NCBI RefSeq assembly: GCF_002237595.1
Contig: NZ_CP022529.1
Location: forward strand, 1,426,001 to 1,490,000
Reading direction: 5' to 3'
Source: Labrenzia sp. VG12
Lineage (GTDB): Bacteria > Pseudomonadota > Alphaproteobacteria > Rhizobiales > Stappiaceae
DNA length: 64,000 nucleotides
A program made the translations under genes and the position numbers. Below the pieces are notes generated by a model. That model saw only the letters and a program-made list of their open reading frames with translations, ran no database searches and was not told the DNA's origin. Positions 16,854-25,321 of the stretch are shown piece by piece. How positions within the stretch are numbered: the stretch's first letter is position 1; every line of letters starts with the position of its first letter.

Positions 16854-18499
16854 TAGACTCGCTCCGATTCATAGAGCCACTGGCGCAGGATCGCAGCGGA
16901 CTGTTCTTCGTTGAATTCCAGGAGGGATTCCAGCTTCCGCAATGCGGACTGATTGCGCTTGCTGTTCAGGTCCTGAAGCATGTCGGAATGATCCGGCGGC
17001 ACCAGGAAGGCCTGTTCGCCGTCGTAGGTCTCGTCCTGAACCTCGGCGCCTTCCGGCAACATGCCCAGTTCCGCCATTTCCACTTGCGGCTGGGACACCT
17101 GCGGCACCAGCGCGGCAACTGCCGGCCGCAGGCCGAACCAGATCACCAGCATCGAAACCGTCAGAATGGCGAGTGCATTGATGATGTTGCCCGACTGGCG
17201 CAACAGGTATTCCGTGACACTGATCGGCGGGATCGGCTCCAGGGCCTTGCCGCCATCGACGAAGTCGACCACAGATACCTTCACGTGATCACCGCGCGTG
17301 CTTTCAACGCCAGCGGAAGACGCAACCAGTGCTTCGATTTCCGTCAGCTGTTCCTGGATCTGTGCCTGAGTTGGTTCGCCGCCGAGCGACTGCGCAAGTC
17401 GCGCCTTGTCGACCAGAACCGCGATCGACAACCGGTCGACCTTGTAGCCGTCCTGCGAGGTTTCGATACGTTTGGACGAAATCTCGTAATTGACGGTCTC
17501 CTCGCGGCGTTCGTTTTCTTCACTCGATCGTTCGCCATTCTCTGAAGAAACATCTTCTTCCGGCAGGTTCTGCTCCACCGTCGTCGGCGCGCTCACGCTG
17601 GAGTTCTGGGCGTTTTCGTTCTCACGGATGGTGCGCACGGAGCGCTCGATGCGGGAATCCGGGTCGAAGATCGTCTCGGCAATCGTCTTTCGATCGGTGT
17701 TCAGTTCAGCGGCGACGCTGACCTGGAAGTTCTCCAGCCCCAGATAGGGTGTCAGGGTCTTGCGGATGTTTTCCTGAATACGATTGCTGACAGCTGTCTC
17801 CAGGCTTGCCAGTTGTCCGGCCGACGCCTTGGTCGGGTCCTTGCCGGCCGCCAGGATACCGCCGGACGTATCCAGAACGGTGACTTTGCTGGCTTCCATG
17901 CCGGGAACACCCGCTGCCACCAGGTGCCGGATGGCGTCGGCGGTGCGCACATCATCCGGTACATCCGAGCGGATCACCACGGAGGCAGAGGGTGGCTGCT
18001 GGTCCCTTCGGAAGGACCCCTTTTCCGGCAGCACGATATGAACGCGCGCGGCACGAATTCCTTTCATCAGCTGGATCGTGCGCGCCAGCTCCCCTTCCAA
18101 TGCCCTCACCCGGGTGACTTCCTGCATGAAGGAAGTCAGACCGAGCGATCCCAGTTCATCGAACAGCTCGTACCCGGAATTGGCGCCGCGCGGCAGGCCC
18201 TTTTCGGCAAGCAGCATGCGCGCCTTCGCGGTCTGGGCGTGGCTGACCATGACAGAACCGCCATCGGCGCTGATGTCGAACTGGATACCGGCATCGCGCA
18301 GCGCGGATCCGATCCTGGTGACATCGTCCCCGTCGAGGCCCGTATAGAGGACCGTTTGCTCCGGTCGGCTCAGATAATAAGCGCCCGCGCCGACGGTCGC
18401 GATTGTAGCGAGCCCGATTAAGGCGAGCGCGACCAGTCGGCGCACGCCCAATTCCATCAAGTTTGCCCACAGTTTCTCGGCGTGTTCACGGCCCGGCAT
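16853..18499 (-). CDS. fliF: Flagellar MS-ring protein FliF
   Basis: A 548-residue FliF. It has two membrane segments, near residues 20-42 and 425-450, around the periplasmic ring-building motifs (RPEQTVLYTGLDGDDV, LAEKGLPRGANSGYELFDE, RVHIVLPEKGSF). The cytoplasmic tail that would grip FliG ends in LEFNEEQSAAILRQWLYE. The ATG at 18499 has AAGGGG six bases upstream; a start at 18514 would put that site inside the gene. It opens the fliF-fliH-motB-motC-fliK-transglycosylase unit. Confidence 0.96.
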   Translation of the reverse strand: MPGREHAEKLWANLMELGVRRLVALALIGLATIATVGAGAYYLSRPEQTVLYTGLDGDDVTRIGSALRDAGIQFDISADGGSVMVSHAQTAKARMLLAEKGLPRGANSGYELFDELGSLGLTSFMQEVTRVRALEGELARTIQLMKGIRAARVHIVLPEKGSFRRDQQPPSASVVIRSDVPDDVRTADAIRHLVAAGVPGMEASKVTVLDTSGGILAAGKDPTKASAGQLASLETAVSNRIQENIRKTLTPYLGLENFQVSVAAELNTDRKTIAETIFDPDSRIERSVRTIRENENAQNSSVSAPTTVEQNLPEEDVSSENGERSSEENERREETVNYEISSKRIETSQDGYKVDRLSIAVLVDKARLAQSLGGEPTQAQIQEQLTEIEALVASSAGVESTRGDHVKVSVVDFVDGGKALEPIPPISVTEYLLRQSGNIINALAILTVSMLVIWFGLRPAVAALVPQVSQPQVEMAELGMLPEGAEVQDETYDGEQAFLVPPDHSDMLQDLNSKRNQSALRKLESLLEFNEEQSAAILRQWLYESERV

Positions 18500-18538
18500 G
18501 CATAACCCCTTCATGCACGTATCACTTTGTTGCTGCCA

Positions 18539-18567
18539 CTATCGGCAGCGGAGCTTGTGCGAGCCTG
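18539..18567 (-). promoter_or_regulatory. Shared flagellar promoter element, fliF copy
   Basis: Plus-strand GCTT at 18553-18556 and CCTG at 18564-18567, starts 11 bp apart, spacer GTGCGAG, 53 bp upstream of the fliF ATG. In the transcription direction GCCGATAG follows, which resembles a sigma-28 -10 element. Confidence 0.6.
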
Positions 18568-18601
18568 TCAGGACGGGTTCAGCCGAAGAGAAATTCTGAC
18601 G

Positions 18602-18631
18602 CAAAAAGACCGCGCCCCGGAGGGCGCGGTC
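18602..18631 (-). terminator. Terminator of the flagellin gene
   Basis: A perfect 10-bp GC-rich stem (18608-18617 with 18622-18631) with a 4-base loop, followed on the minus strand by TTTTTG. It lies 27 bp past the flagellin stop and upstream of the fliF promoter element, so the flagellin gene is transcribed alone. Confidence 0.92.
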
Positions 18632-18657
18632 CTCTTTCCATGAAACCCTGAGCGGGA

Positions 18658-19581
18658 TTAACGGAACAGGGACAGAATGTTCTGAGAACCCTGGTTGGCG
18701 ATCGACAGTGCCTGGATACCGAGCTGCTGCTGGGTCTGCAGAGCCTGGAGGCGGGTCGATTCCTTGTTCATGTCAGCGTCAACCAGCTGACCCACACCAC
18801 GGTCGATGGCGTCACGCAGGGCAGACACGAAGTCCTTCTGCAGATCGACGCGGCTCTTCACGGAACCCAGGGTGGTTGCAGCATCGGTGATATCGTTGAG
18901 AGCGGTATCGATGCCGGCGATCACGGTGTCCAGACCAGCAAGGTCAGCATCGGTGACGGCGGAAATGTCCAGATCCGCAATACCGTTGCCGGAGATGTTG
19001 GTCAGGGCTGCGAAACCGCGGTCCTGGTCGAGGATGCCGGACTGGTCGGCAGCGTCGTAAAGTTCCGTTGCAGTGGTGTCGAGCGTGATGGTCTGGATGG
19101 TGATGGCACCACCAGCGCGGGAGAAGGAGGCCACGATGTCTTTGGCAGCAGCGTAGCCGGCCGCACCGGAGTCAACAGACAACCAGTTTTCACCGTTGAA
19201 GACAGCCGAGTCGGCCGTGTTCTGCAGCTGGTTCTGCAGCTCGTTGATGTCGGACTGGATCTTGCCGCGGTCAACACCCGGGGTCCGGGCTGCGACAACT
19301 TTGGCTTTGATTTCGTTCATGACATCAACAGTGCTGTCCATGGCGGTATACATGACGTCGACGGTCGCGGCACCAAGACCCAGAGAGTCTTCAACGGCAC
19401 CGAGAGCCATGTTGTCGGAACGCATGGTTGTCGCGATGGACCAGTATGCAGCGTTGTCTTCCGCGCCGTCGACGCGGTAACCCGTGGAGATGCGGTTCTG
19501 CGTCTCTGCCAGGTTGGCGTTGGTGCTCCGCAGGGTCTGCAGAGCGGTCATTGCGGAAGCGTTGGTCATCAAGCTAGACAT
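18658..19581 (-). CDS. Flagellin
   Basis: A 307-residue flagellin with conserved N-terminal (TNASAMTALQTLRSTNANLAETQNRISTGYRVDGAEDNAAYWSIA) split across D0/D1 and the C-terminal counterpart ending QGSQNILSLFR; the surface domain is short. It is the filament subunit, exported without a signal peptide. It is a single gene with its own promoter-like element, a leader of over 100 bases and a strong terminator. Rhizobia often have several flagellin genes; only one is present here, and others may lie elsewhere. Confidence 0.97.
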   Translation of the reverse strand: MSSLMTNASAMTALQTLRSTNANLAETQNRISTGYRVDGAEDNAAYWSIATTMRSDNMALGAVEDSLGLGAATVDVMYTAMDSTVDVMNEIKAKVVAARTPGVDRGKIQSDINELQNQLQNTADSAVFNGENWLSVDSGAAGYAAAKDIVASFSRAGGAITIQTITLDTTATELYDAADQSGILDQDRGFAALTNISGNGIADLDISAVTDADLAGLDTVIAGIDTALNDITDAATTLGSVKSRVDLQKDFVSALRDAIDRGVGQLVDADMNKESTRLQALQTQQQLGIQALSIANQGSQNILSLFR

Positions 19582-19630
19582 GATATGTCCCTTTCAATGT
19601 ATCAGTTTGGTACTGGATTGGAGCGGGACA

Positions 19631-19696
19631 TGCCGGGTTTGCACCGGCACAGCAGGAGCAGCGTCATGCTTTTGAACCTGATGGGTAGTGGTTCAA
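19631..19696 (-). promoter_or_regulatory. Two hairpins in the flagellin mRNA leader
   Basis: In the stretch between the promoter-like element and the flagellin ATG, two perfect stems can form: 19631-19636 with 19644-19649 (6 bp, 7-base loop) and 19672-19678 with 19690-19696 (7 bp, 11-base loop). A long structured leader is what FlbT/FlaF control of flagellin mRNA would require. The 19582-19890 stretch holds this leader, the promoter element and the fliP terminator, and no gene. Confidence 0.5.
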
Positions 19697-19712
19697 CCTG
19701 CTGTCATCTGGA

Positions 19713-19741
19713 CCCTAGCGGCCCAATCTTGCGCGAAGCTT
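19713..19741 (-). promoter_or_regulatory. Shared flagellar promoter element, flagellin copy
   Basis: Plus-strand TCTT at 19727-19730 and GCTT at 19738-19741, starts 11 bp apart, spacer GCGCGAA. It lies 145 bp before the flagellin ATG. In the transcription direction TAAGCTTC, 12 bases, GCCGCTAG is also a fair sigma-28-like promoter. Confidence 0.6.
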
Positions 19742-19830
19742 ACCCCGATAGCGCCAATTTGATCTTTTTTTCCTTTTGCCTCCAGTCAGCCTGCACCAGA
19801 AAAATCGCTCCACGTGATATCGCTCACGAT

Positions 19831-19860
19831 AAAAGGCGGAGCGATGACGCTCCGCCTTTT
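19831..19860. terminator. Bidirectional terminator after fliP
   Basis: A perfect 13-bp inverted repeat (19831-19843 with 19848-19860) with a 4-base loop; the outer arms are AAAA and TTTT, so it can terminate in both directions. It lies 30 bp past the fliP stop and separates the motE-flgH-fliL-fliP unit from the flagellin promoter. Confidence 0.9.
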
Positions 19861-19890
19861 GGAAGGTCTTTAGATTTCAATATCCTGCCG

Positions 19891-20634
19891 TCAGATAAAT
19901 GATCGGATCAGACTGCCGACAAGCAGGTTCCAACCGTCGATCAGAACGAAGAAGAGCGCTTTGAACGGCAGGGAAATCACCGTCGGCGGCAGCATCATCA
20001 TGCCCATCGACATGGTGATCGTAGCCACGATCATATCGATCACGAGAAAAGGCAGCGCGATCAAAAAGCCGATTTCGAAACCTCGCCGCAATTCGGAGAT
20101 CATGAATGCCGGGATCAGGACCCTGAGCTCAACCTCTTCGGCAGAACTTGCTTCCGTGTCGGTGATCCGGCCGGCCGCCAGATCATCGAACAGAACCAGG
20201 TCCTCCTCGCGCACCTGGCTCAGCATGAATTCCCGGAAGGGCGTGGTGATCCTGACATAGGCCTCTTCCTCCGAGATCTCGTTGTTCATCAAGGGTTTCA
20301 CCCCTTCATCCCAGGCGCGGTCAAAGGTTGGCGCCATGACGTAGAATGTCATGAACAGGGCCAGCGAAATCAGGATGAGATTGCCCGGTGTCGTCTGCAG
20401 CCCGATGCCGGACCGCAGGAAGGAAAAGGCAATCACGAAACGGGTGAAACTTGTCACCATGATGAGAATGCCGGGAGCAACGGACAGCACCGTCAAAAGC
20501 GCAATGACCTGCACGATACGGCCGCTTGCACTGCCCTCGCCCGCCGGCAGAAGCGACGACAGATCAGGCACTTGCGCTGCCGCTGCGCCTGTCATCAGCA
20601 GGAGCGCGGCAATAGCCAACAGGGCCCGGATCAT
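19891..20634 (-). CDS. fliP: Flagellar export gate protein FliP
   Basis: A 247-residue FliP with a cleavable signal peptide (ending AAAAQ) and four membrane helices. Family phrases are clear: APGILIMVTSFTRFVIAFSFLR, GLQTTPGNLILISLALFMTF, FMISELRRGFEIGFLIALPFLVID and MGMMMLPPTVISLPFKALFFVLIDGW. FliP forms the core of the export channel with FliQ and FliR. It overlaps fliL by four bases and is last in its unit. No fliO is visible beside it. Confidence 0.97.
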   Translation of the reverse strand: MIRALLAIAALLLMTGAAAAQVPDLSSLLPAGEGSASGRIVQVIALLTVLSVAPGILIMVTSFTRFVIAFSFLRSGIGLQTTPGNLILISLALFMTFYVMAPTFDRAWDEGVKPLMNNEISEEEAYVRITTPFREFMLSQVREEDLVLFDDLAAGRITDTEASSAEEVELRVLIPAFMISELRRGFEIGFLIALPFLVIDMIVATITMSMGMMMLPPTVISLPFKALFFVLIDGWNLLVGSLIRSFI

Positions 20635-21131
20635 TGAATCACCACCGATTCCAGAATGACTTCATGGACCTGTCCCTTGGTGCGCGTGCGTGCACGCTCG
20701 GTCAGATCTTCCTTGAGGTGCTGAAGTCCGATGCCGCCTTCCAGATGCGACAGGGTGAGCGTTCTGAGATAGGTCAGAAAATCGTCCTCGACCTTCTTCC
20801 TCATCACTGCAACGTCGCCATCCACATCGTCTTCAAGCAACACCGAGGCCTGCAACCGGATCCAGGCTTCCTTTGGCGATGACAGATTGGTCACCAGGGG
20901 ATCGAGCGACTGCAGCCGCGTCGACGGCGAAAACGGCAGCGTATCGGCAAAACTTTGCTGCTGCCGCAACCGGCCATGAACCTCTTCTTCCGTGTAATCG
21001 GAAATATACTTGGCCAGGCCGGCCCCAGCTCCACCACCAATCAAGGTCAAAAGCACAAGGGCCGCCATGAACCCGGACCCGCGGGAGGACTGTCCCTGGG
21101 TTTCAATCGGAACTTCGACGATATTGGACAT
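20631..21131 (-). CDS. fliL: Stator-associated protein FliL
   Basis: A 166-residue protein with a short cytoplasmic start, one membrane helix (about 22-42, MAALVLLTLIGGGAGAGLA) and a periplasmic domain. The C-terminal half follows the FliL pattern: RKKVEDDFLTYLRTLTLSHLEGGIGLQHLKEDL and then VILESVVIQ. FliL rings the stator and supports torque. It sits between flgH and fliP, its usual place. A weaker FliL-like gene lies at 835-1290. Confidence 0.88.
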   Translation of the reverse strand: MSNIVEVPIETQGQSSRGSGFMAALVLLTLIGGGAGAGLAKYISDYTEEEVHGRLRQQQSFADTLPFSPSTRLQSLDPLVTNLSSPKEAWIRLQASVLLEDDVDGDVAVMRKKVEDDFLTYLRTLTLSHLEGGIGLQHLKEDLTERARTRTKGQVHEVILESVVIQ

Positions 21132-21157
21132 GTTTGTCTTTCCGCTGCTTGTCGGAA

Positions 21158-21862
21158 CTAGAATGGCGTCACGATGTCGTAGATCTGCTGACCCCAGCCT
21201 GGCTGCTGCACCTCGGAAATCCGGCCACGTCCACCATAGGACACCCTTGCCTCGGCGATCTTGTCGTAGGGAATGATGTTATTGGCCTGGATGTCCCTTG
21301 GCCGTACGATCCCGGCAATCTGCAAGATGCGCATTTCAAAATTGACGCGGATTTCCTGCGAACCGGCGATCACCAGATTACCGTTTGGCAAACGCTCGGT
21401 GACCACAGCAGCAATCGAGAGCTGAATTTCCTCGGACCGGTCGATGGACCCGGACCCGGCAGACCCGGACCCTGAATCCAGATCCAGGCTCGCATCCCCG
21501 CTGGTGGAACTGCCGTCCCAGCTCGTGTCCACCGAGCCACCAATGCCAATATCAGAAGTCCGGCGGCGATCGGAACTGTTGTCGAGGTTGGCGCGGTCGT
21601 CGATCTGGATCGTTACGGTAAGGACATCCCCAACCTTCTTGGCGCGTGGATCGGCAAAGAAATTGTCTCGGCCACTGGCCCAAAGGGAATTGTAGTCCTT
21701 GACCGCGCCGCGGCCGAACGTGTTGATCGGATAGGCGGTTGGCGGCTGGGCAGCCAGGCCGTAGCCGACCGGGGACATTTCCGGCGCCCGGCCGACATCT
21801 TCCAGTTGCCCGGCACAACCGGCAAGCGCGAGAGTTCCGAGGGAAATCACGATAGCGCGCAT
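21158..21862 (-). CDS. flgH: Flagellar L-ring lipoprotein FlgH
   Basis: A 234-residue outer-membrane lipoprotein. The lipobox LAGC places the lipidated cysteine near residue 16. Family phrases include SLWASGRDNFFADPRAKKVGDVLTV and LPNGNLVIAGSQEIRVN, then the end VSYGGRGRISEVQQPGWGQQI. It forms the L ring around the rod. A Ser/Gly/Asp-rich insertion lies near the middle. The start overlaps the motE stop by one base (TGATG). Confidence 0.95.
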   Translation of the reverse strand: MRAIVISLGTLALAGCAGQLEDVGRAPEMSPVGYGLAAQPPTAYPINTFGRGAVKDYNSLWASGRDNFFADPRAKKVGDVLTVTIQIDDRANLDNSSDRRRTSDIGIGGSVDTSWDGSSTSGDASLDLDSGSGSAGSGSIDRSEEIQLSIAAVVTERLPNGNLVIAGSQEIRVNFEMRILQIAGIVRPRDIQANNIIPYDKIAEARVSYGGRGRISEVQQPGWGQQIYDIVTPF

Positions 21863-22404
21863 CAGAAACTCCGTTGGGCTTCGGGGTTTGTGAACCCCAT
21901 CATGGATTGGGTCAGCTGGGCAGCGCGCGACGGTTCCATTTCATCGAGAATGCTGCTGGCCACGCGCGCCTTGAGCTTCAGAAGAACGCCGACGGCGGCT
22001 TCCTCGTCCGTGGTCGACAATTGCGCCGCAGCGGCCTCAGGCCGCATCCGACCAATGATCGTCACAACCTGGTCCTCAACCTCGTTGAGCAGATCCTCAC
22101 GCCGTTTCACCCAGGCTTCGAACTCTTTTTCCTTGCGCTGCAGCTCATCGATCCGGTCTCGCAGCCGGGCTTCAAGGCTGATCAGCTTCCAGGTCTGCCA
22201 CTTGATGCGTGCATCGCTCGCCGCTTCGGCGATATTCTTGCAGTAGAGTTCGCTGTCTCCCGGCGGTGCCTCTGCCTGCTCTGCAGCAGCCTGCGGTTTC
22301 TGTCGAGGTGACTGAGCCGAAACAGTGTGCGTTCCGAAACTGATTGAAACCGCGGCAACAGTCAGAAGGACCAGCTTCCGGCAGCGGTTCATGTGACGTG
22401 GCAT
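21862..22404 (-). CDS. motE: MotE-like periplasmic chaperone
   Basis: A 180-residue exported protein: signal peptide about 1-30 (ending TVSAQ), then a coiled coil (about 75-115, RDRIDELQRKEKEFEAWVKRREDLL, given here in part) and an MgtE-N-like helical end with ATQ/LDEMEPSRAAQLTQ wording. In Sinorhizobium MotE is the chaperone of MotC and its gene lies before flgH, as here. The ATG at 22404 has AAGGGAAGG upstream. It opens the motE-flgH-fliL-fliP unit. Confidence 0.8.
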   Translation of the reverse strand: MPRHMNRCRKLVLLTVAAVSISFGTHTVSAQSPRQKPQAAAEQAEAPPGDSELYCKNIAEAASDARIKWQTWKLISLEARLRDRIDELQRKEKEFEAWVKRREDLLNEVEDQVVTIIGRMRPEAAAAQLSTTDEEAAVGVLLKLKARVASSILDEMEPSRAAQLTQSMMGFTNPEAQRSF

Positions 22405-22439
22405 TGCGCCTTCCCTTGTGCTGAACCCGATGATCTGAA

Positions 22440-22468
22440 CCTTCGGTGATCGAGCTTGCGCGGGGCTG
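22440..22468 (-). promoter_or_regulatory. Shared flagellar promoter element, motE copy
   Basis: Plus-strand GCTT at 22454-22457 and GCTG at 22465-22468, starts 11 bp apart, spacer GCGCGGG, 49 bp upstream of the motE ATG. The hexamer position reads CGAAGG. Confidence 0.6.
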
Positions 22469-22477
22469 GCGGGAAAG

Positions 22478-22505
22478 AAAAAACCGCCGCTCCAGGAGCG
22501 ACGGT
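22478..22505 (-). terminator. Terminator of the flgB-flgI unit
   Basis: On the minus strand an 11-bp hairpin with one wobble pair (22483-22505) and a very tight loop is followed by TTTTTT. It lies about 70 bp past the flgI stop and just upstream of the motE promoter element. Confidence 0.8.
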
Positions 22506-22573
22506 CAATATCTGAAAGCAGGAAGCTATTTGAAGGCCGGGCTTTGCAGGCATGCCCTGACCTTTCTCATCCA

Positions 22574-23677
22574 CTACTGGACCACGAGTTCGGCCTGTAG
22601 TGCACCAGCCGTTTTGATGGCCTGGAGAATGGCGATGATGCCGGTAGGCCGAAGGCCGATTCGGTTGAGGCCGCGTACAAGCGTTGGCAGGTCTGTACCG
22701 CCTACAACAGCCAGCTGACCGCCCGTCTCCTGCGCATCGACATAGGTGCGCGGCACCACGACGGTCTGCCCATTTTGTGAAAATGGCGATGGCTGGGACA
22801 CTTCCGGCGCCTCAGAGATCCGGACTGTCAGGTTGCCGTGAGTGATTGCCACCGTGGAGATCTGAACATCCTTGCCGATGACAACGGTTCCCGTGCGCTC
22901 GTCGATCACCACCTTGGCCGTCTGATCGGGATTGACCCTGATGGCCTCGATCTCTGCAATGAACCGGGTCATGCTGATAGTCTGCGGCGGTGTCAGCACC
23001 ACGGAGCGGTAGTCGCGCTCCCTGGCAACTGTCAGCCCGTAACGCTCCTTGGTGAAACGGTTGATTGCATCTGTGATCCGAACGGCCGTTCTGAAATCCG
23101 GATTGGAGAGTTCCAGAACAAGCCCCGGAATATGGGAAAATTTAGCCGGCAAATCTCTTTCAATCAGGCCGCCATTCGGCACGCGGCCGACGGTCGGAAT
23201 ACCCTGTGTCAGGCTCTCGGCCTGCCCCAGCTCCGCAAAGCCGGACACGGCCACCGGGCCCTGTGCAACCGCATAAATCTGGCCATCTGCCCCCAGAAGC
23301 GGCGTGGCAATGAGGGTGCCGCCGGCAAGGGATGTCGCATCCCCAAGCGATGAAACCGACACATCGATCGTCGCGCCCTTGCCGATGAAGGACGGCATCT
23401 CGGCCGTCACCACGACCGCGGCCACATTGCGAGTGCGCAAGCGGCTGTCACGCACATTCACACCCAGACTGTCCAGCATGGATTGCAGGGATTGCTCGGT
23501 GAATGGCGAGTTCCTGAGCGTGTCACCGGACCCCTTCAAACCGATGACCAGGCCATAACCGACCAGCTGGTTGTCGCGCACGCCTTGCAGGCTGGCAATG
23601 TCCTTGATCCGGACCATCGCAGATGCCGGGGTCGCCACCAGCAGGGCCAGGAGGCAAATGAAAATGCGGGCTATCAT
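22574..23677 (-). CDS. flgI: Flagellar P-ring protein FlgI
   Basis: A 367-residue FlgI with a signal peptide (ending ATPASA). Classic phrases are present: RIKDIASLQGVRDNQLVGYGLVIGL, SGDTLRNSPFTEQSLQSML, VVVTAEMPSFIGKGATIDV, and near the end VDAQETGGQLAVVGGTDLPTLVRGLNRIG. It builds the periplasmic P ring. It starts directly after the flgA stop with no gap. Confidence 0.97.
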   Translation of the reverse strand: MIARIFICLLALLVATPASAMVRIKDIASLQGVRDNQLVGYGLVIGLKGSGDTLRNSPFTEQSLQSMLDSLGVNVRDSRLRTRNVAAVVVTAEMPSFIGKGATIDVSVSSLGDATSLAGGTLIATPLLGADGQIYAVAQGPVAVSGFAELGQAESLTQGIPTVGRVPNGGLIERDLPAKFSHIPGLVLELSNPDFRTAVRITDAINRFTKERYGLTVARERDYRSVVLTPPQTISMTRFIAEIEAIRVNPDQTAKVVIDERTGTVVIGKDVQISTVAITHGNLTVRISEAPEVSQPSPFSQNGQTVVVPRTYVDAQETGGQLAVVGGTDLPTLVRGLNRIGLRPTGIIAILQAIKTAGALQAELVVQ

Positions 23678-24130
23678 TCAATTCTCCACGCGGATCGTGC
23701 CGTCTTCCTGAACCCGGCCGGACACAACCAGACCGCTGTCGATGTTGCGCACCCTCACGAAGCTGCCAGCACCGCCATTCTGCAATGCTTCCACCTGCAT
23801 GATGATCACGAGGCCCTGCTCGCGGAACACCAGTCTGGCAGGCTCGCCCCGGCGGACCAGAACCGGTTTCTCCACCGATCTGGCCGGGATGGGTTGCCCA
23901 GGCAATAATGTCCGGCGCGCGACCATGCCGACCAATTCGGACCTGTGTACGCTGACGGCAAATTGCTGCGCCGTTCGGCTGGGAAACTTCCGCTCGACCA
24001 GATCCTGATGCGAAATCTCCGTCCCGGCCGGAATGGTCTGGCGCGGCACCGGCAGGTCAATCGTGCCGGCCCTGACGGCAAGGCCGCTCAGGCACAGGGC
24101 GAGCACGAACAGAAGGCTACGGATCATCAT
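23678..24130 (-). CDS. flgA: P-ring assembly chaperone FlgA
   Basis: A 150-residue exported protein with a signal peptide (ending LAVRAG) and the SAF-type FlgA domain: PAGTEISHQDLVERKFP, VGMVARRTLLPGQPIPARSV and the end VRVRNIDSGLVVSGRVQEDGTIRV. It helps FlgI polymerise around the rod. Two adjacent ATG codons (24130 and 24127) are possible starts. It lies between flgG and flgI. Confidence 0.93.
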   Translation of the reverse strand: MMIRSLLFVLALCLSGLAVRAGTIDLPVPRQTIPAGTEISHQDLVERKFPSRTAQQFAVSVHRSELVGMVARRTLLPGQPIPARSVEKPVLVRRGEPARLVFREQGLVIIMQVEALQNGGAGSFVRVRNIDSGLVVSGRVQEDGTIRVEN

Positions 24131-24146
24131 GGTCCTGTCCCCTCTC

Positions 24147-24935
24147 CTATCGGATGCCGTTGGTCACGGTTCCGGCCATCTCGTCGGCCGCCTTCATAAC
24201 CTTGGAATTCATCTCGTAACCGCGCTGGGCATTGATCAGGGCGGTGATTTCCTTGACAGGATCCACGTTGGAGCTTTCAAGATAGCCCTGACGAACTACC
24301 CCAAATCCGGGATCGCCCGGCACCCCTGCCACTGGCACGCCTGAAGCTTCGGTCTCCCGGAACAGATTGCCCCCGACCGGCTCCAGGCCGACGTCATTGG
24401 CAAAGTTGGACAGGGTCAGCTGACCGAGTTCGCGCGGCGCCATTTCCCCATCGACCTTTGCAAAGACCTGCCCGCTCTCGTTGATCACTACCTCGATGGT
24501 TTCCTCCGGAACGATGATCGCGGGTTCGATGGCATAGCCGTCGATGGTCACCAGGCGGCCATCGGCATTCTTGTTGAAGGACCCGGCGCGGGTGTAGAGG
24601 GTTTCATCGTCCGGACCGGTGATTTCGAACCAGCCACGTCCGTCAAGCGCCACGTCGAACTGGTTGCCCGTGTTGCTCAGGGAGCCCTGGACATGAAGCT
24701 TGCGGATACCCGCCGTGCGCACGCCCAGACCAAGCTGCGCGCCTTCTGGAACCGGATCTTCGCCGCCGCGGTTCGGCACCCCTTGCAGGCGCTCCGCCTG
24801 ATAGAGCAGATCGGAAAACTCCGCCTGTGAGCGCTTGAACGACGTCGTGTTCATGTTGGCGATGTTGTTGGCGACCACTTCGACATTCAGCTGCTGGGCG
24901 CTCATGCCGGTCGCGGCGATGGCTAGGGCTTTCAT
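24147..24935 (-). CDS. flgG: Distal rod protein FlgG
   Basis: A 262-residue FlgG, the family's exact length. The start (MKALAIAATGMSAQQLNVEVV, then ANNIANMNTTSFKRSQAEF) and the end (QRGYEMNSKVMKAADEMAGTVTNGIR, in part) are diagnostic, as is QGSLSNTGNQFDVALDGRGWFE. It forms the outer rod. It follows fliE by 51 bp in the flgB-flgC-fliE-flgG-flgA-flgI unit. Confidence 0.97.
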   Translation of the reverse strand: MKALAIAATGMSAQQLNVEVVANNIANMNTTSFKRSQAEFSDLLYQAERLQGVPNRGGEDPVPEGAQLGLGVRTAGIRKLHVQGSLSNTGNQFDVALDGRGWFEITGPDDETLYTRAGSFNKNADGRLVTIDGYAIEPAIIVPEETIEVVINESGQVFAKVDGEMAPRELGQLTLSNFANDVGLEPVGGNLFRETEASGVPVAGVPGDPGFGVVRQGYLESSNVDPVKEITALINAQRGYEMNSKVMKAADEMAGTVTNGIR

Positions 24936-24986
24936 GGCTTGTCTCCTTTGTTCACGCAGTGCTCATTCCGGGTCCTGAAGACCTGG

Positions 24987-25319
24987 TCAGATCGACATGC
25001 GGCTGATTTCCTGATAGGCGTTCACAACCTTGTCGCGGATAGCGATGGCCGTCTTCAGCGTGGATTCGGCCGCCATGACGGCCTCGACCACCTGCTGGAC
25101 CGAGGCCTGGCCATCAACGCCTGCAATCGCCGTCGCCTCACCGGCCTTGATCTTGTCGATCGTGCCTTGCGAGACTTCGGCCATCGTGTCTGAAAAACTT
25201 GCTCCGGAAACCTGCGCCGCACCGCCGAGATCCGGCGTGCCCGCGGCAAATCGGGTCGTCGATGTGGACTTCAGAACACCATCGGTCGACGACGTCAGGG
25301 CAGCAATTTCATTGATCAT
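24987..25319 (-). CDS. fliE: Rod/MS-ring adaptor FliE
   Basis: A 110-residue FliE. The C-terminal helix pair (QASVQQVVEAVMAAESTLKTAIAIRDKVVNAYQEISRM, quoted as landmarks) is the family signature; the N-terminal half is Ser/Thr-rich. FliE joins the rod to the MS ring and export gate. Its ATG is 2 bp after the flgC stop. Confidence 0.93.
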   Translation of the reverse strand: MINEIAALTSSTDGVLKSTSTTRFAAGTPDLGGAAQVSGASFSDTMAEVSQGTIDKIKAGEATAIAGVDGQASVQQVVEAVMAAESTLKTAIAIRDKVVNAYQEISRMSI

Positions 25320-25321
25320 GA

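Noticed and set aside
18539..18546. GCCGATAG upstream of fliF as a stand-alone sigma-28 promoter
   Set aside because: The -10-like part fits, but only flagellin shows anything similar and the matching -35 TAAA is absent, while the 11-bp direct repeat is in all seven units. Kept as an alternative explanation, not as a separate feature.
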